Below, in pieces: positions 7,370 through 15,309 of a stretch of DNA of 64,000 bases. Source of the stretch: Microbacterium aoyamense (lineage in GTDB: Bacteria > Actinomycetota > Actinomycetes > Actinomycetales > Microbacteriaceae). The stretch is from the NCBI RefSeq assembly GCF_023155855.1, contig NZ_JAKNUT010000006.1, positions 210,382 through 274,381 on the forward strand, in the 5' to 3' direction. Each line of letters opens with the position of its first letter. The stretch's first letter is position 1. The position numbers and the translations under genes are program-made. The notes beneath the pieces are model-generated. The model was not told the origin of the DNA. It saw nothing but the letters and a program-made list of their open reading frames with translations, and ran no database searches.

Positions 7370-8817
7370 CCCACTTCTCACCTCAACAGCTCGACCGCGC
7401 CGTGGGCACCGTTCTCGCCTCGGCCGCGGGCGACGCCCTCGGATCACAGTACGAGTTCGGTCCGGCGCTCGCAGACGACGTCGTGCCCGAGTTCGGGACA
7501 GGATGCTTCGGCCACGCCGTCGGCGAGTGGACGGATGACACGAGTATGGCGATGCCGATCCTCCGCGCCCTCGCGGACGGTCATCGCATGGACGACGCTG
7601 CGACCCTCGACGAGATCGTCGCGCAGTGGCAGGAGTGGTCGCGGACGGCGAAGGATGTCGGCACCCAGACGCGGAGCGTGCTCTCGCACCTCGTCACGCC
7701 GACCGCGGCGACCGCCCTCGAGCGCTCCGAGCAGCTTCACCGGATGAACGGTCGCACAAGCGGCAACGGCTCCCTCATGCGCACCGGACCGCTCGCGCTC
7801 GGCTACCTCGACCGCGATGAGGTCGACCTCACGGATGCGGCGGGGCGCATCGCGCGCCTGACGCACTGGGACGACGACAACGCCGACGCCTGCGCGCTGT
7901 GGTGCCTCGCGATCCGGCACGCCGTGCTGTCGGGCGACCTCGACGTGCGCGCGCAGCTCGCGTGGGTTCCGCGCGAGCGTCGGGCGCGGTGGTCCGACCT
8001 CATCGATGAAGCGCTTGCCCCCGGCATCCATCCCCGCGACTTCCGCGAGGGGAACGGATGGGTCGTGCGTGCCTTTCAAGCCGCGCTCGCCGCCGTCGCC
8101 GGTGCCGGATCGCTGCAGGATGCCGTCGAGCGCGCCGTGCGCGGCGGGGGCGATGCCGACACGGTCGCCGCGATCGCGGGCTCGCTCGCCGGTGCGGTGT
8201 TCGGCGGTTCGGCCATGCCGATCGCGTGGAAGCGCGGCCTGCACGGCTGGCCCGGACTGCGCGCGGACGACCTCGTGCGGCTCGCGGTGCTCGCCGCCCG
8301 CGGTGGGCGTGCTGATCGCGAAGGCTGGCCGACCGCTGCGCGCATCTCCTTCTCGAGCGAGAGCGACTGGCTGTTCCCGCATCCGCACGATGACAGCGTC
8401 TGGATCGGCTCGCTCGCGGCGCTCGATCGCCTGCCTTCTGAGGTGGATGCCGTCGTATCGCTGTGCCGCGTGGGCACCCGCCAGGTTCCCGCGGGCCTGG
8501 AGAGCGTGCAGGTGTGGCTCGTCGATCGACCCGATCACAACACCAACCTGGACTTCGTGTTGACGGATGCGGTGGATGCCATCGCCGCACTCCGGACCGA
8601 GGGCAGGGTGGTCTTCGTCCACTGTGCCGAGGGTCGCAGCCGCACGGCGGCTGTCGCGGCGCTCTACAGCGTCCGCCATCGCGGCCGGCCGCTGGACGAG
8701 GCCTGGAAGGACGTGCGCGCGACGCTGCCGGGCTTCGCGCCGCAGGAGTTCTTGCGTAGCGCGGTCGCGCGTGTCTCGGCATCCATCGACGCACCTCCTG
8801 CGAGGATCGCGCCATGA
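7366..8817 (+). CDS. ADP-ribosylglycohydrolase (DraG-like) fused to a dual-specificity phosphatase domain
   Basis: 483 residues. The N-terminal ~330 residues are an ADP-ribosylglycohydrolase: ASAAGDALGSQYEFG, then the metal-binding EWTDDTSMAM, HWDDDNADAC in the middle, and GGDADTVAAIAGSLAGAVFG. All acidic metal ligands expected for a di-magnesium centre are present. The C-terminal ~130 residues form a cysteine phosphatase with the loop HCAEGRSRT (Cys420, Arg426). The enzyme could remove ADP-ribose from proteins, nucleic acids or metabolites and then process a phosphate. The ATG at 7366 overlaps the leader ORF; the last codons overlap the FRG gene by 4 bases, so both belong to one operon. Confidence 0.88.
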   Translation: MTHFSPQQLDRAVGTVLASAAGDALGSQYEFGPALADDVVPEFGTGCFGHAVGEWTDDTSMAMPILRALADGHRMDDAATLDEIVAQWQEWSRTAKDVGTQTRSVLSHLVTPTAATALERSEQLHRMNGRTSGNGSLMRTGPLALGYLDRDEVDLTDAAGRIARLTHWDDDNADACALWCLAIRHAVLSGDLDVRAQLAWVPRERRARWSDLIDEALAPGIHPRDFREGNGWVVRAFQAALAAVAGAGSLQDAVERAVRGGGDADTVAAIAGSLAGAVFGGSAMPIAWKRGLHGWPGLRADDLVRLAVLAARGGRADREGWPTAARISFSSESDWLFPHPHDDSVWIGSLAALDRLPSEVDAVVSLCRVGTRQVPAGLESVQVWLVDRPDHNTNLDFVLTDAVDAIAALRTEGRVVFVHCAEGRSRTAAVAALYSVRHRGRPLDEAWKDVRATLPGFAPQEFLRSAVARVSASIDAPPARIAP

Positions 8818-9728
8818 CGCTGCCCGCGATCGACGCCAACCGCCTGTTCCACGAGTGGCAGATCGACATCGACGGGTGGGAGTCGTTTCAGGCCGAGGTC
8901 AACCACCTCACGTCGACCTACGAGACGGAGCGCTTCGTCTGGCGCGGCCAGTCCGACGCGAGCTGGGGGCTGCAGAGCTCACTGCACCGCGCCGTGAGCG
9001 AACTGCAGGGCAGACCCGCGACCGAGGACGAACTCGTGCGCGCCGAACGCAATCTGCTGTGGCGCGCCCGCGTGGATTGGCGGATGGACGGTATCTCGTC
9101 TCTCCCACTGCTCGCGCAGATGCAGCACGTGGGTGTTCCCACTCGCCTGCTCGATGTGACGATGAACCCGCTCATCGCCGCCTGGTTTGCGACGGCGCGC
9201 AACGACAAGACCGATCACAAGGCGGCACGCTTGCTCGTCTTCGTCGACGGCAACAAACCGTTGCAGCTCAACTCGCTGTGGAACACCAACACCCCGCGCT
9301 GGCACCAACTCAAGAGTGACTCGGCGCGTCGCCATGCAAACTGGGGAACCGGTCTCGGCCGCAAGATCTGGCGACCGCCCGCGCTCCATGCGCGCATCCC
9401 AGCGCAGAGTGCCGCGTTCATCCTCGACGGTGTGCCCATCGACGGAGCGGATGGCGGGGTACACGGCGACTCGATCTGGACCGCCGGGCAACTTCGCGAG
9501 TTCGCATCGGTGCCCATGCGACTCGCTCACGTACGAGGCGGGCGACTGCCGAACTCGTTCGCGCCCGTCTTCACGTATCGGATCTCGGCCGAGGCGAAAC
9601 GCGAGATCCGCCACCAGCTCGAGGAGCGGTTCGGCTACCGGTTCTCGACCGTATACGCAGACATCGAAGGCCTCGCTCAGTACGCCCGGACGTGGCCTGA
9701 AGACGCGCTGGGCGACGTCACCAGCTAG
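8814..9728 (+). CDS. FRG domain-containing protein
   Basis: 304 residues. The FRG domain is plain: RFVWRGQSDASWGLQSSLHR near residues 40-60 (the Phe-x-Trp-Arg-Gly signature) and LAQMQHVGVPTRLLDVTMNP near 100-120. It ends with an Ala-rich catalytic-like helix IAAWFATA. FRG proteins are widespread in bacterial accessory and defence regions; their activity is not settled in my knowledge. It overlaps the ADP-ribosylglycohydrolase/phosphatase by 4 bases, so the two are co-translated and may share a pathway. The C-terminal ~120 residues are family-typical but without a recognised motif. Confidence 0.87.
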   Translation: MTLPAIDANRLFHEWQIDIDGWESFQAEVNHLTSTYETERFVWRGQSDASWGLQSSLHRAVSELQGRPATEDELVRAERNLLWRARVDWRMDGISSLPLLAQMQHVGVPTRLLDVTMNPLIAAWFATARNDKTDHKAARLLVFVDGNKPLQLNSLWNTNTPRWHQLKSDSARRHANWGTGLGRKIWRPPALHARIPAQSAAFILDGVPIDGADGGVHGDSIWTAGQLREFASVPMRLAHVRGGRLPNSFAPVFTYRISAEAKREIRHQLEERFGYRFSTVYADIEGLAQYARTWPEDALGDVTS

Positions 9729-9771
9729 GGCCGAAGGTGACTAGGCTGACCCCTACCGTGCCTTTCGGCCC
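9728..9771 (+). terminator. Hairpin between the FRG gene and the GTPase cluster
   Basis: gggccgaagg (9728-9737) pairs with cctttcggccc (9761-9771), ten base pairs with one bulged T and a 23-base loop. There is no T-run after it, so it may be a factor-dependent terminator of the upstream operon or a structured leader of the downstream genes. Confidence 0.4.
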
Positions 9772-9808
9772 AAACCGTTCGCCATGCCCGTACCAAAGGA
9801 CCGCAAGG

Positions 9809-10498
9809 ATGTCGTTACCCGCCAACCTCATCAAGGGCGGAGTCGCCGTCGCCGGAGCGGCCGCCGTTGCGATCGTCACCGTCGTGTTTCGCCAGCGCCT
9901 CGAAAAGCTGGTAGACAGCATTTCCAAACTGTGGGATGGCAAACGTATCGCCATCATCGGGCGACAGTCCGTCGGCAAGACTGCCCTGCTCGAGACCCTC
10001 CTAGGCAAGGAGCGCCCCGCGGCGGCACGCCCGACTGTGGATCCGGAGTCCGGCGGGGTGTTCGAACTCCAGCAGGAGAAGCGGGCAGTGCGCTACCGGG
10101 TGCGACACGATCTACCTGGGTGGGCGCCGGCGAATGCCTACAAGGGCTGGGAGGAAGACTTCAACAACGCCGACTTCGTCCTTTATCTGTTTCGCGCCGA
10201 CCTCGTGGAGCAGGGAGACAAAGACACGGTCGACTTGGTCGATCGCGACCTCAACCAACTGAAGAAGTGGCTCTCGCCACAGGCGAAGACGCCCCGCATC
10301 ATCCTTATCGGAACCCACGCCGATCAGAGCGAACTGTTCGGCACCGACGAGCGTGCGTTCCGGGGTCTGGTGCGAAAGGCTCGGCCCATTAAGTCGGGAG
10401 CCATCAAGCTGAACAAGGCCGACCTCATCGTGGGAAGCCTGAAAGACGAGGCGGGGCGCCGGCGCGTCATCGAGAGCCTGAGGAGGTACGTGAAGTGA
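9809..10498 (+). CDS. Membrane-anchored small GTPase-like protein
   Basis: 229 residues from ATG 9809 (AAGGA site at 9795-9799). An N-terminal hydrophobic segment (about residues 7-27, GGVAVAGAAAVAIVTVVF) should anchor it in the membrane. A P-loop GRQSVGKT follows at 51-58. The switch region is unusual: a Gly/Trp-rich HDLPGWAPANAYKGWEEDFNN replaces a DxxG motif. The base-recognition site is IGTHADQSE instead of NKxD, and the G5 position is unclear. So nucleotide binding is well supported, guanine specificity less so. It overlaps the next gene by 4 bases and starts a three-gene cluster that I do not recognise. Confidence 0.75.
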   Translation: MSLPANLIKGGVAVAGAAAVAIVTVVFRQRLEKLVDSISKLWDGKRIAIIGRQSVGKTALLETLLGKERPAAARPTVDPESGGVFELQQEKRAVRYRVRHDLPGWAPANAYKGWEEDFNNADFVLYLFRADLVEQGDKDTVDLVDRDLNQLKKWLSPQAKTPRIILIGTHADQSELFGTDERAFRGLVRKARPIKSGAIKLNKADLIVGSLKDEAGRRRVIESLRRYVK

Positions 10499-11010
10499 TC
10501 GCGGTATATGCGCAGTCCTCCCAGCGCCAGGGTCTCGATGCGTCCATCAACGGGAGTGCCGTTACGATCGAGAACCCTGAGTTCGCTTCTCTCCGCGACA
10601 AGAGCGCAGCGGTCCGGCTACGCGCGAAACGAGTGCGCTCCGGCGATGTGGAAGTGCAGTTCGGGCAAGGTCTGCTCCGACTCGAGTTCGCCGGCGCTGA
10701 ACTCGATGGATCGATCCGTTCGCCGATAGTGGCGGTTGTGGACGAGCGCGAACTCATGTCTCCGATCGCCGCGGTTGCACAACTGGTCGTCGAGGGAGTC
10801 GAAGCAGTCGATCGGCGATGCGATGTTTCAGCGCTCAACGCCGCGCTCGCCGTTGGCAGGGAGCTCGCCCGAGCGCGGAAGAAGACACAGGCGACCTGGT
10901 GGATTTCGGTAGCCGCCATCATCGGCGTGCTTCTCGTCACCGCCGTTGCGTACGTGAGACCTGCTCCGCGCCGGAGCAACAACACACCGGACAGGAGGGG
11001 TGCTTCATGA
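10495..11010 (+). CDS. Single-pass membrane protein of the GTPase cluster, function unknown
   Basis: 171 residues from a GTG at 10495, overlapping the GTPase stop, with AGGAGG upstream. The first ~130 residues are soluble and rich in short strands (AVTIENPEF, AVRLRAKRVR, LLRLEFAGAEL), suggesting a beta-sandwich. One transmembrane helix (about 136-158, WWISVAAIIGVLLVTAVAYV) and a short basic tail follow. Because the helix is C-terminal, the protein may be tail-anchored facing the cytoplasm, next to the membrane-bound GTPase. No family recognised. Confidence 0.65.
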   Translation: MIAVYAQSSQRQGLDASINGSAVTIENPEFASLRDKSAAVRLRAKRVRSGDVEVQFGQGLLRLEFAGAELDGSIRSPIVAVVDERELMSPIAAVAQLVVEGVEAVDRRCDVSALNAALAVGRELARARKKTQATWWISVAAIIGVLLVTAVAYVRPAPRRSNNTPDRRGAS

Positions 11011-11804
11011 ACACAAGAGCGTCCGACACAACTACGCAGCACCTACCCCGATCGATTGCTGTGCTGAGCGATCAAGATTATCTCGACGCCTTCAATGACC
11101 CGAGCACGATCGACCAACTCGAAGACGCGGAGTCTGTCGTGATCCCCTTCTCGATCGAACCCGAGGTCAACGACGAGCGGGCAACGGCGGCCAGACAGCT
11201 TCTCAAAGAGTCGGGTCAGCTCGCATCAGGCACTCTCCTCATTCAAAGTCCCTACGACACGGGGACATATGTGAGCGCATCCGAAGCCATCGAGACGTTC
11301 GCCGTCGCGAAGTACCACCACTTCGCTGTCGTCGCGTCGTTTCTAGGAGCGCGTTCCTTGCGCGTCACCGATGCCAAAGTGGAGCGAACTGCGGGGGATG
11401 CGAAGGCAGCAGCGAAGGTCGGCGCGAAGACGGTCGGAGTGGATGCGCACCTGAGCGCGGATATTGCATCCGACCTGAAGGCCCAACTCGCTCTCGAGAC
11501 TGACTTCGCCGGCTCCGATCCCGATCCAGACGAGGCGCTCGCATACATTCGCGAGCACAATCTCCTCGGCGAGCACTCGATGACCGCACTTGTCGCTCTA
11601 CGACGAGGCAAGAACCCCGTGTTGCGCTACCAGCTGACGCTGGATGCGACGAAGGAGTCGCAGATGAACATCGACAGCGCGCTGAAGGTGTCGGCGGGTC
11701 TCCCCAAGCTCGTCGATGTGGGAGGCACGTTCGCCGCGTCAACGAGGGCCGTGGGGAGCATCAAGATCACCACCGAGATCACCTTCCCCAAGCCCAAGGA
11801 GTAG
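11007..11804 (+). CDS. Third protein of the GTPase cluster, function unknown
   Basis: 265 residues from ATG 11007, overlapping the previous stop (ATGA), with AGGAGGGG at 10992-10999. No transmembrane segment is seen. The middle has a helical Ala/Lys-rich region (RTAGDAKAAAKVGAKTVGVD), followed by an acidic segment and a C-terminal half with alternating strands ending in IKITTEITFPKPKE. The segment ESVVIPFSIEPEVNDERATAA near the N-terminus could be a recognition surface. I do not recognise a family. It converges with the pentapeptide-repeat gene at a distance of 12 bases; a short hairpin (tagcg..cgcta) overlaps its stop codon. Confidence 0.65.
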   Translation: MNTRASDTTTQHLPRSIAVLSDQDYLDAFNDPSTIDQLEDAESVVIPFSIEPEVNDERATAARQLLKESGQLASGTLLIQSPYDTGTYVSASEAIETFAVAKYHHFAVVASFLGARSLRVTDAKVERTAGDAKAAAKVGAKTVGVDAHLSADIASDLKAQLALETDFAGSDPDPDEALAYIREHNLLGEHSMTALVALRRGKNPVLRYQLTLDATKESQMNIDSALKVSAGLPKLVDVGGTFAASTRAVGSIKITTEITFPKPKE

Positions 11805-11815
11805 CGCCGCGCTAG

Positions 11816-13375
11816 TCAGCTCTCCCCGTGAGTGGCCGAGAGCTTGTCGGCCTCCTTCGCTGCCGCTCCGAAGAAGCCCTCGATGTCCGACAGGTCGCCC
11901 TCCCAGCGCACGATTCGCGGGTCATCCACCTGAACGGCTCGGGGATCGGGATCGATGGGCAACGCGGCATCCGCCTCCCGAATCCATCGCCACTGGGCGA
12001 TACCGCGCATGTCGCTGAACTCGATGAGCAGTCTCGCGCCATCGGCCTGGGCATAGGAACGCTCGAAGAGACGCGCCGCTCCCCGCATCACCGCCGACCA
12101 TCGCCTCGTCTGGCTTTCCGCATCGCGATGCACGTTGCCGCGCAGGATCTGGGCCAGGAGCGACACGCGCGATCCGCGGCAGGCGTAGGTCCACGCATAC
12201 GAGTTCATCCCGTGACCATTCATGCCGAGCACGAACCCGTCGTCGAGATCCGCCTCGCGCAGACGTGCCGACAGCCCCTCGAAGAAGTACAGCGCTACGG
12301 GCTCGATGCCCGCCCAGGATGGACTGCGAAATTGCGTCGCGGCGTCTTGAACGATGTCGAATCCCTCATCGAGCGGTATGTACGGGAGCGCCATGTCTTC
12401 CGAGAGGAAAAGGTCGATCATCGCGCGACGAACACTGTCATCCGTCGTGAGCCAACCGGGCGCGGCATCGGTCCAGTCGAGGCCCTCGAGTCGGCAATCG
12501 GCGAATCGCGTGCCCATGAACTCGGCCGCCAGGGCGTTGGCTTCCCTGAGGTCGCACCGCAACAACTCCACACCGTTGAATCGCGCGTTGGTAAGGTCGG
12601 CGTCCGCGAACCCGACGTCGCGCACACGCGCGGGCCGAGGCTGCTCCGGAACGAAGAACAGCGTCGACTCGCGAGACTTGACTTCACGCGCGGTCTCACC
12701 GAACTCCGCTCGAGACAGGTCCGCCCCGTCGAAGATCACCGAGTGAAGCGTCGCGTCCGTAAAGTCCGCGTCCTCCAGGCGCGCATCGGCGAACAGCACG
12801 CGTTCGAGTGTGGCGCCGATGAACGTCGCCATGTCGAGTCGCGCCCGTGGCCAGGTGACATCCCGCAGCTTCGCGCGCGAGAAGTCGGCCACCGGCAGTT
12901 CGACCTCGATCGTCGACTGGCCGGCAGCGGTCGGAGCGACGAACTCGCACCCGATGAACTTCGCGGCCTCTCCTTGGATCCAATTGAATCCGCACGACCG
13001 GAAGATCGAGAAGCTGAAGTCGGCTCCTTCGAGGAGTCCACCGAGAATCGTCGCCTGATCGAAAGCGACGCCGGTCAGCGTTGCCCGCGCGAGGTTCACG
13101 TTGAGCAGTTGCGAGCGGTCGAACGAGGAGTCTCGGAACGATGACGTGCGCCCATCGACTTCGCGGAACGTCGTGTTCCTGAACTCGCACTCATCGAAGC
13201 GCGCTCCGACGACACTCCCCCCTTCGAATCGGACGTCGTCGAACACCGCACCCGTGAGATCCCGCCCAGCCCACGTGATGTCGATGAACGTACAGCGGAT
13301 GAACTCCGCAAAACGCAGATCCTCGCCGGCGATCGCGTCGCCACGGAGCGCCAGGTTCTCGTAGGTACCGCTCAT
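11816..13375 (-). CDS. Pentapeptide-repeat protein with an unknown C-terminal domain
   Basis: 519 residues. Residues ~1-320 are a long right-handed quadrilateral beta-helix of pentapeptide repeats (A(D/N)LxX), for example LTGAVFDDVRFEGGSVVGARF, TFIGATLERVLFADARLEDADF and ADLTNARFNGVELLRCDLREA. An interruption around 225-255 (KSRESTLFFVPEQ) breaks the helix. The C-terminal ~190 residues are globular, Trp-rich and unrecognised. Pentapeptide proteins can mimic DNA or act as scaffolds and effectors. The start overlaps the stop of the NERD helicase by 4 bases, so the two are translated together; a role in protecting or targeting DNA is conceivable but not shown. Confidence 0.82.
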   Translation of the reverse strand: MSGTYENLALRGDAIAGEDLRFAEFIRCTFIDITWAGRDLTGAVFDDVRFEGGSVVGARFDECEFRNTTFREVDGRTSSFRDSSFDRSQLLNVNLARATLTGVAFDQATILGGLLEGADFSFSIFRSCGFNWIQGEAAKFIGCEFVAPTAAGQSTIEVELPVADFSRAKLRDVTWPRARLDMATFIGATLERVLFADARLEDADFTDATLHSVIFDGADLSRAEFGETAREVKSRESTLFFVPEQPRPARVRDVGFADADLTNARFNGVELLRCDLREANALAAEFMGTRFADCRLEGLDWTDAAPGWLTTDDSVRRAMIDLFLSEDMALPYIPLDEGFDIVQDAATQFRSPSWAGIEPVALYFFEGLSARLREADLDDGFVLGMNGHGMNSYAWTYACRGSRVSLLAQILRGNVHRDAESQTRRWSAVMRGAARLFERSYAQADGARLLIEFSDMRGIAQWRWIREADAALPIDPDPRAVQVDDPRIVRWEGDLSDIEGFFGAAAKEADKLSATHGES

Positions 13376-15102
13376 TGCTGCCCTGCCTGTTCGATCACGA
13401 CCGCTTGGTACTTCGCCCTAGACAGCGCGACGTAGAGCAGGTCGTCCCAATCGAGCTCGTGCTTCTGCGCCCATTCGCGAGCATCCGGCCCGACGTCGGT
13501 GATGATGACGGCATCCGCCTCGATGCCCTTGAGCTTCGAGATCGACCCGAACCGCGCGCGGCCCGCGGCATCCCCGAGGTTCGCCCGCAGCCAGCGCACG
13601 TCATCGGCGTGTGCCGGCTCATCGAGCTCGCCGGCCACAATCCGTGCCGCAAGCGAGCGCGACCCCCACGGGCTCAGGATGACGACGTCGCTCAGGCTGT
13701 ACTGCTGGGCGAGGAGCTTCACGACACCCGCGAGCGTCGCCGCTTCGCTGCCCGCCGATGCCGCGATGCGCTCAGCGCCACCCGGAGTCGTGCTCGGCAA
13801 TCGATGCGACGTATGCCCGAACGGTCGCCCGACGATCAGTTCGGCCTTCGCCACCAGCGCCGGCGCCTGCCGACAGTTGCGGCGGATGCGGGCGCGCACG
13901 AGATCGGGCATTCGCGCCTTGGTCACTTCGAACGGATCCACGCGCTCGGCCATGGGGCGCATGATCTGCTGTCGCTCATCGCCCGCGAACATCAATCGCG
14001 CATCCGGCGCCGCGAGCGCGGCGAGGACGTCGAGCAGCAGCGGGTTGCCTGCGATGTCCTGGAACTCGTCGACGATCACGTTGCGGTAGCCACCGCGCTC
14101 GGGGTGACCAGCGAGCGCCTGCAGAGCCTTCGTCGGCAGATCGCGCTGGAACCAGTCGTTCGACGCGTCGGCGGGGTGCTCCGCGAGACCTGCGACCCGG
14201 AGCATCACTGATCCGAGGTCGCCCACGGCGAGCGGCCCCGGCAGGACCCGAGTGGTCGCACGCAGACGATCGGCCATCACGACGTTCCAGCACGTGAGCA
14301 GGGTCTTCTCGCCCCGCTTGATCGCATCGATCGCCGCTTGCGCGACGAGATGGCTCTTGCCGCTGCCGGCGGGCCCGTCGAAGTAGACGGCGCGATTGTC
14401 CGCGACCAGCTCGAGCGCGAAGCGCTGCTCGGCCAAGAGCGCGGCCTCGCGGCGATCGGCCTCGCGCCGAGCGTCCCGCTCGTCTGCCTCGACGCTGAAG
14501 TCCCGGGCGAGCGCGCCGATGAGGCGCTCCACCTTCTCGGCCGTGACCCCGGCGGGGTCGTGGTCCACGTGATCGGCTCCGGAGTGCCAGCCGATGTGCT
14601 CGTCGAGCACCTTCTCGACGATCGCAGCCGGGTGAGCGAGGTCGTCGGCCCACGCGAGCTCCCACTCGAAGAAGCTCAGGTCGGACGGCGCGCGATCACC
14701 GAACTGATGCCGGCCGATCGAGGTGAACCACAGCAGGCGCGCGAACGGCTCGTCGCCGTCGATCACTCCTTGGCGAAGGAGATACGACCGGATGCTGCGC
14801 GAAGCGCCGTCGACCTGCTCCAGCGGGCTCTTGTGAGGGTGGGGCGTGCCGTCGAGCGTCCACACCCCGTCGCGATAGTCGATCGACTTCGGCGCCTTCG
14901 CTTCGATGACGAGGATGCCGCGCCCGGGCACCGCCACGACGAAGTCGGCTTCACCCATGAGCTTGTCGACGTGCTGCCGGACGACCAGCGAATGGAACAC
15001 GACCCAGTCGGTCCGGTCCATCATGCCGGCGAAGGCATCGAAGAGGCGACGCTCCGACCAGTTGGCTCCCGCCCGGGCGGTGGACGGGATCATTCGCGGC
15101 AT
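13372..15102 (-). CDS. NERD nuclease domain - UvrD-like helicase fusion
   Basis: 576 residues from ATG 15102. Residues ~10-120 form a NERD (nuclease-related) domain with the PD-(D/E)XK signature: GEADFVVAVP (Asp53) and LVIEAKAP (Glu67, Lys69), so the site looks active. A superfamily 1 helicase follows: Walker A GPAGSGKSH at ~240, motif II VDEFQDIAG at ~343, and the C-terminal LKGIEADAVIITDVG..DDLLYVALSRAK. The domain order equals that of several phage-defence helicases and of NERD/UvrD proteins of mobile regions. It leads a two-gene operon with the pentapeptide protein. A strong candidate for nucleic-acid defence or repair. Confidence 0.86.
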   Translation of the reverse strand: MPRMIPSTARAGANWSERRLFDAFAGMMDRTDWVVFHSLVVRQHVDKLMGEADFVVAVPGRGILVIEAKAPKSIDYRDGVWTLDGTPHPHKSPLEQVDGASRSIRSYLLRQGVIDGDEPFARLLWFTSIGRHQFGDRAPSDLSFFEWELAWADDLAHPAAIVEKVLDEHIGWHSGADHVDHDPAGVTAEKVERLIGALARDFSVEADERDARREADRREAALLAEQRFALELVADNRAVYFDGPAGSGKSHLVAQAAIDAIKRGEKTLLTCWNVVMADRLRATTRVLPGPLAVGDLGSVMLRVAGLAEHPADASNDWFQRDLPTKALQALAGHPERGGYRNVIVDEFQDIAGNPLLLDVLAALAAPDARLMFAGDERQQIMRPMAERVDPFEVTKARMPDLVRARIRRNCRQAPALVAKAELIVGRPFGHTSHRLPSTTPGGAERIAASAGSEAATLAGVVKLLAQQYSLSDVVILSPWGSRSLAARIVAGELDEPAHADDVRWLRANLGDAAGRARFGSISKLKGIEADAVIITDVGPDAREWAQKHELDWDDLLYVALSRAKYQAVVIEQAGQQ

Positions 15103-15182
15103 GGCGCCAGCGTATCGGCGGCTGACTCGTGGGTCTTCGCGCGCCGCACCCAGGTCCTCACTCTCGTCGACGTCTCCGGCCG

Positions 15183-15210
15183 TTGGGTCGACGTCGATGC
15201 GGCGTAATAG
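15183..15210 (+). promoter_or_regulatory. Candidate promoter of the DUF6361-PLD-helicase operon
   Basis: TTGGGT (15183-15188) and TAATAG (15205-15210) are separated by 16 bases, resembling -35 and -10 elements of the vegetative sigma factor. The leader ORF ribosome binding site lies about 10 bases further. It is the only AT-rich spot of this intergenic region. Divergent from the NERD-helicase gene. Confidence 0.4.
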
Positions 15211-15231
15211 GGTGAGCCCGGGGAGGAGCAC

Positions 15232-15309
15232 ATGGAAGCGGTCGAGCAGTTCGTCGCACTCGCGACGGGGTCGGAGCGGCACGTGCCCCCGCCGAGGCTC
15301 GCTGCCTGA
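15232..15309 (+). CDS. 25-residue leader ORF in front of the DUF6361 gene
   Basis: ATG at 15232 has a very strong ribosome binding site (gggaggag). The ORF reads MEAVEQFVALATGSER, then HVPPPRLAA, and its TGA shares one base with the ATG of the next gene. The DUF6361 gene itself has no good site of its own, so its translation probably depends on this ORF. This repeats the arrangement seen at 7298-7369. Confidence 0.55.
   Translation: MEAVEQFVALATGSERHVPPPRLAA

Noticed and set aside
10818..11006. An N-terminal extension of the third protein of the GTPase cluster
   Set aside because: The ATG at 11007 has a strong ribosome binding site and overlaps the previous stop; the longer reading lies entirely within the preceding gene.
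13372..15102. A Gabija-type helicase/nuclease
   Set aside because: The fusion has a NERD nuclease and one chain; Gabija uses separate OLD-like and UvrD-like proteins.
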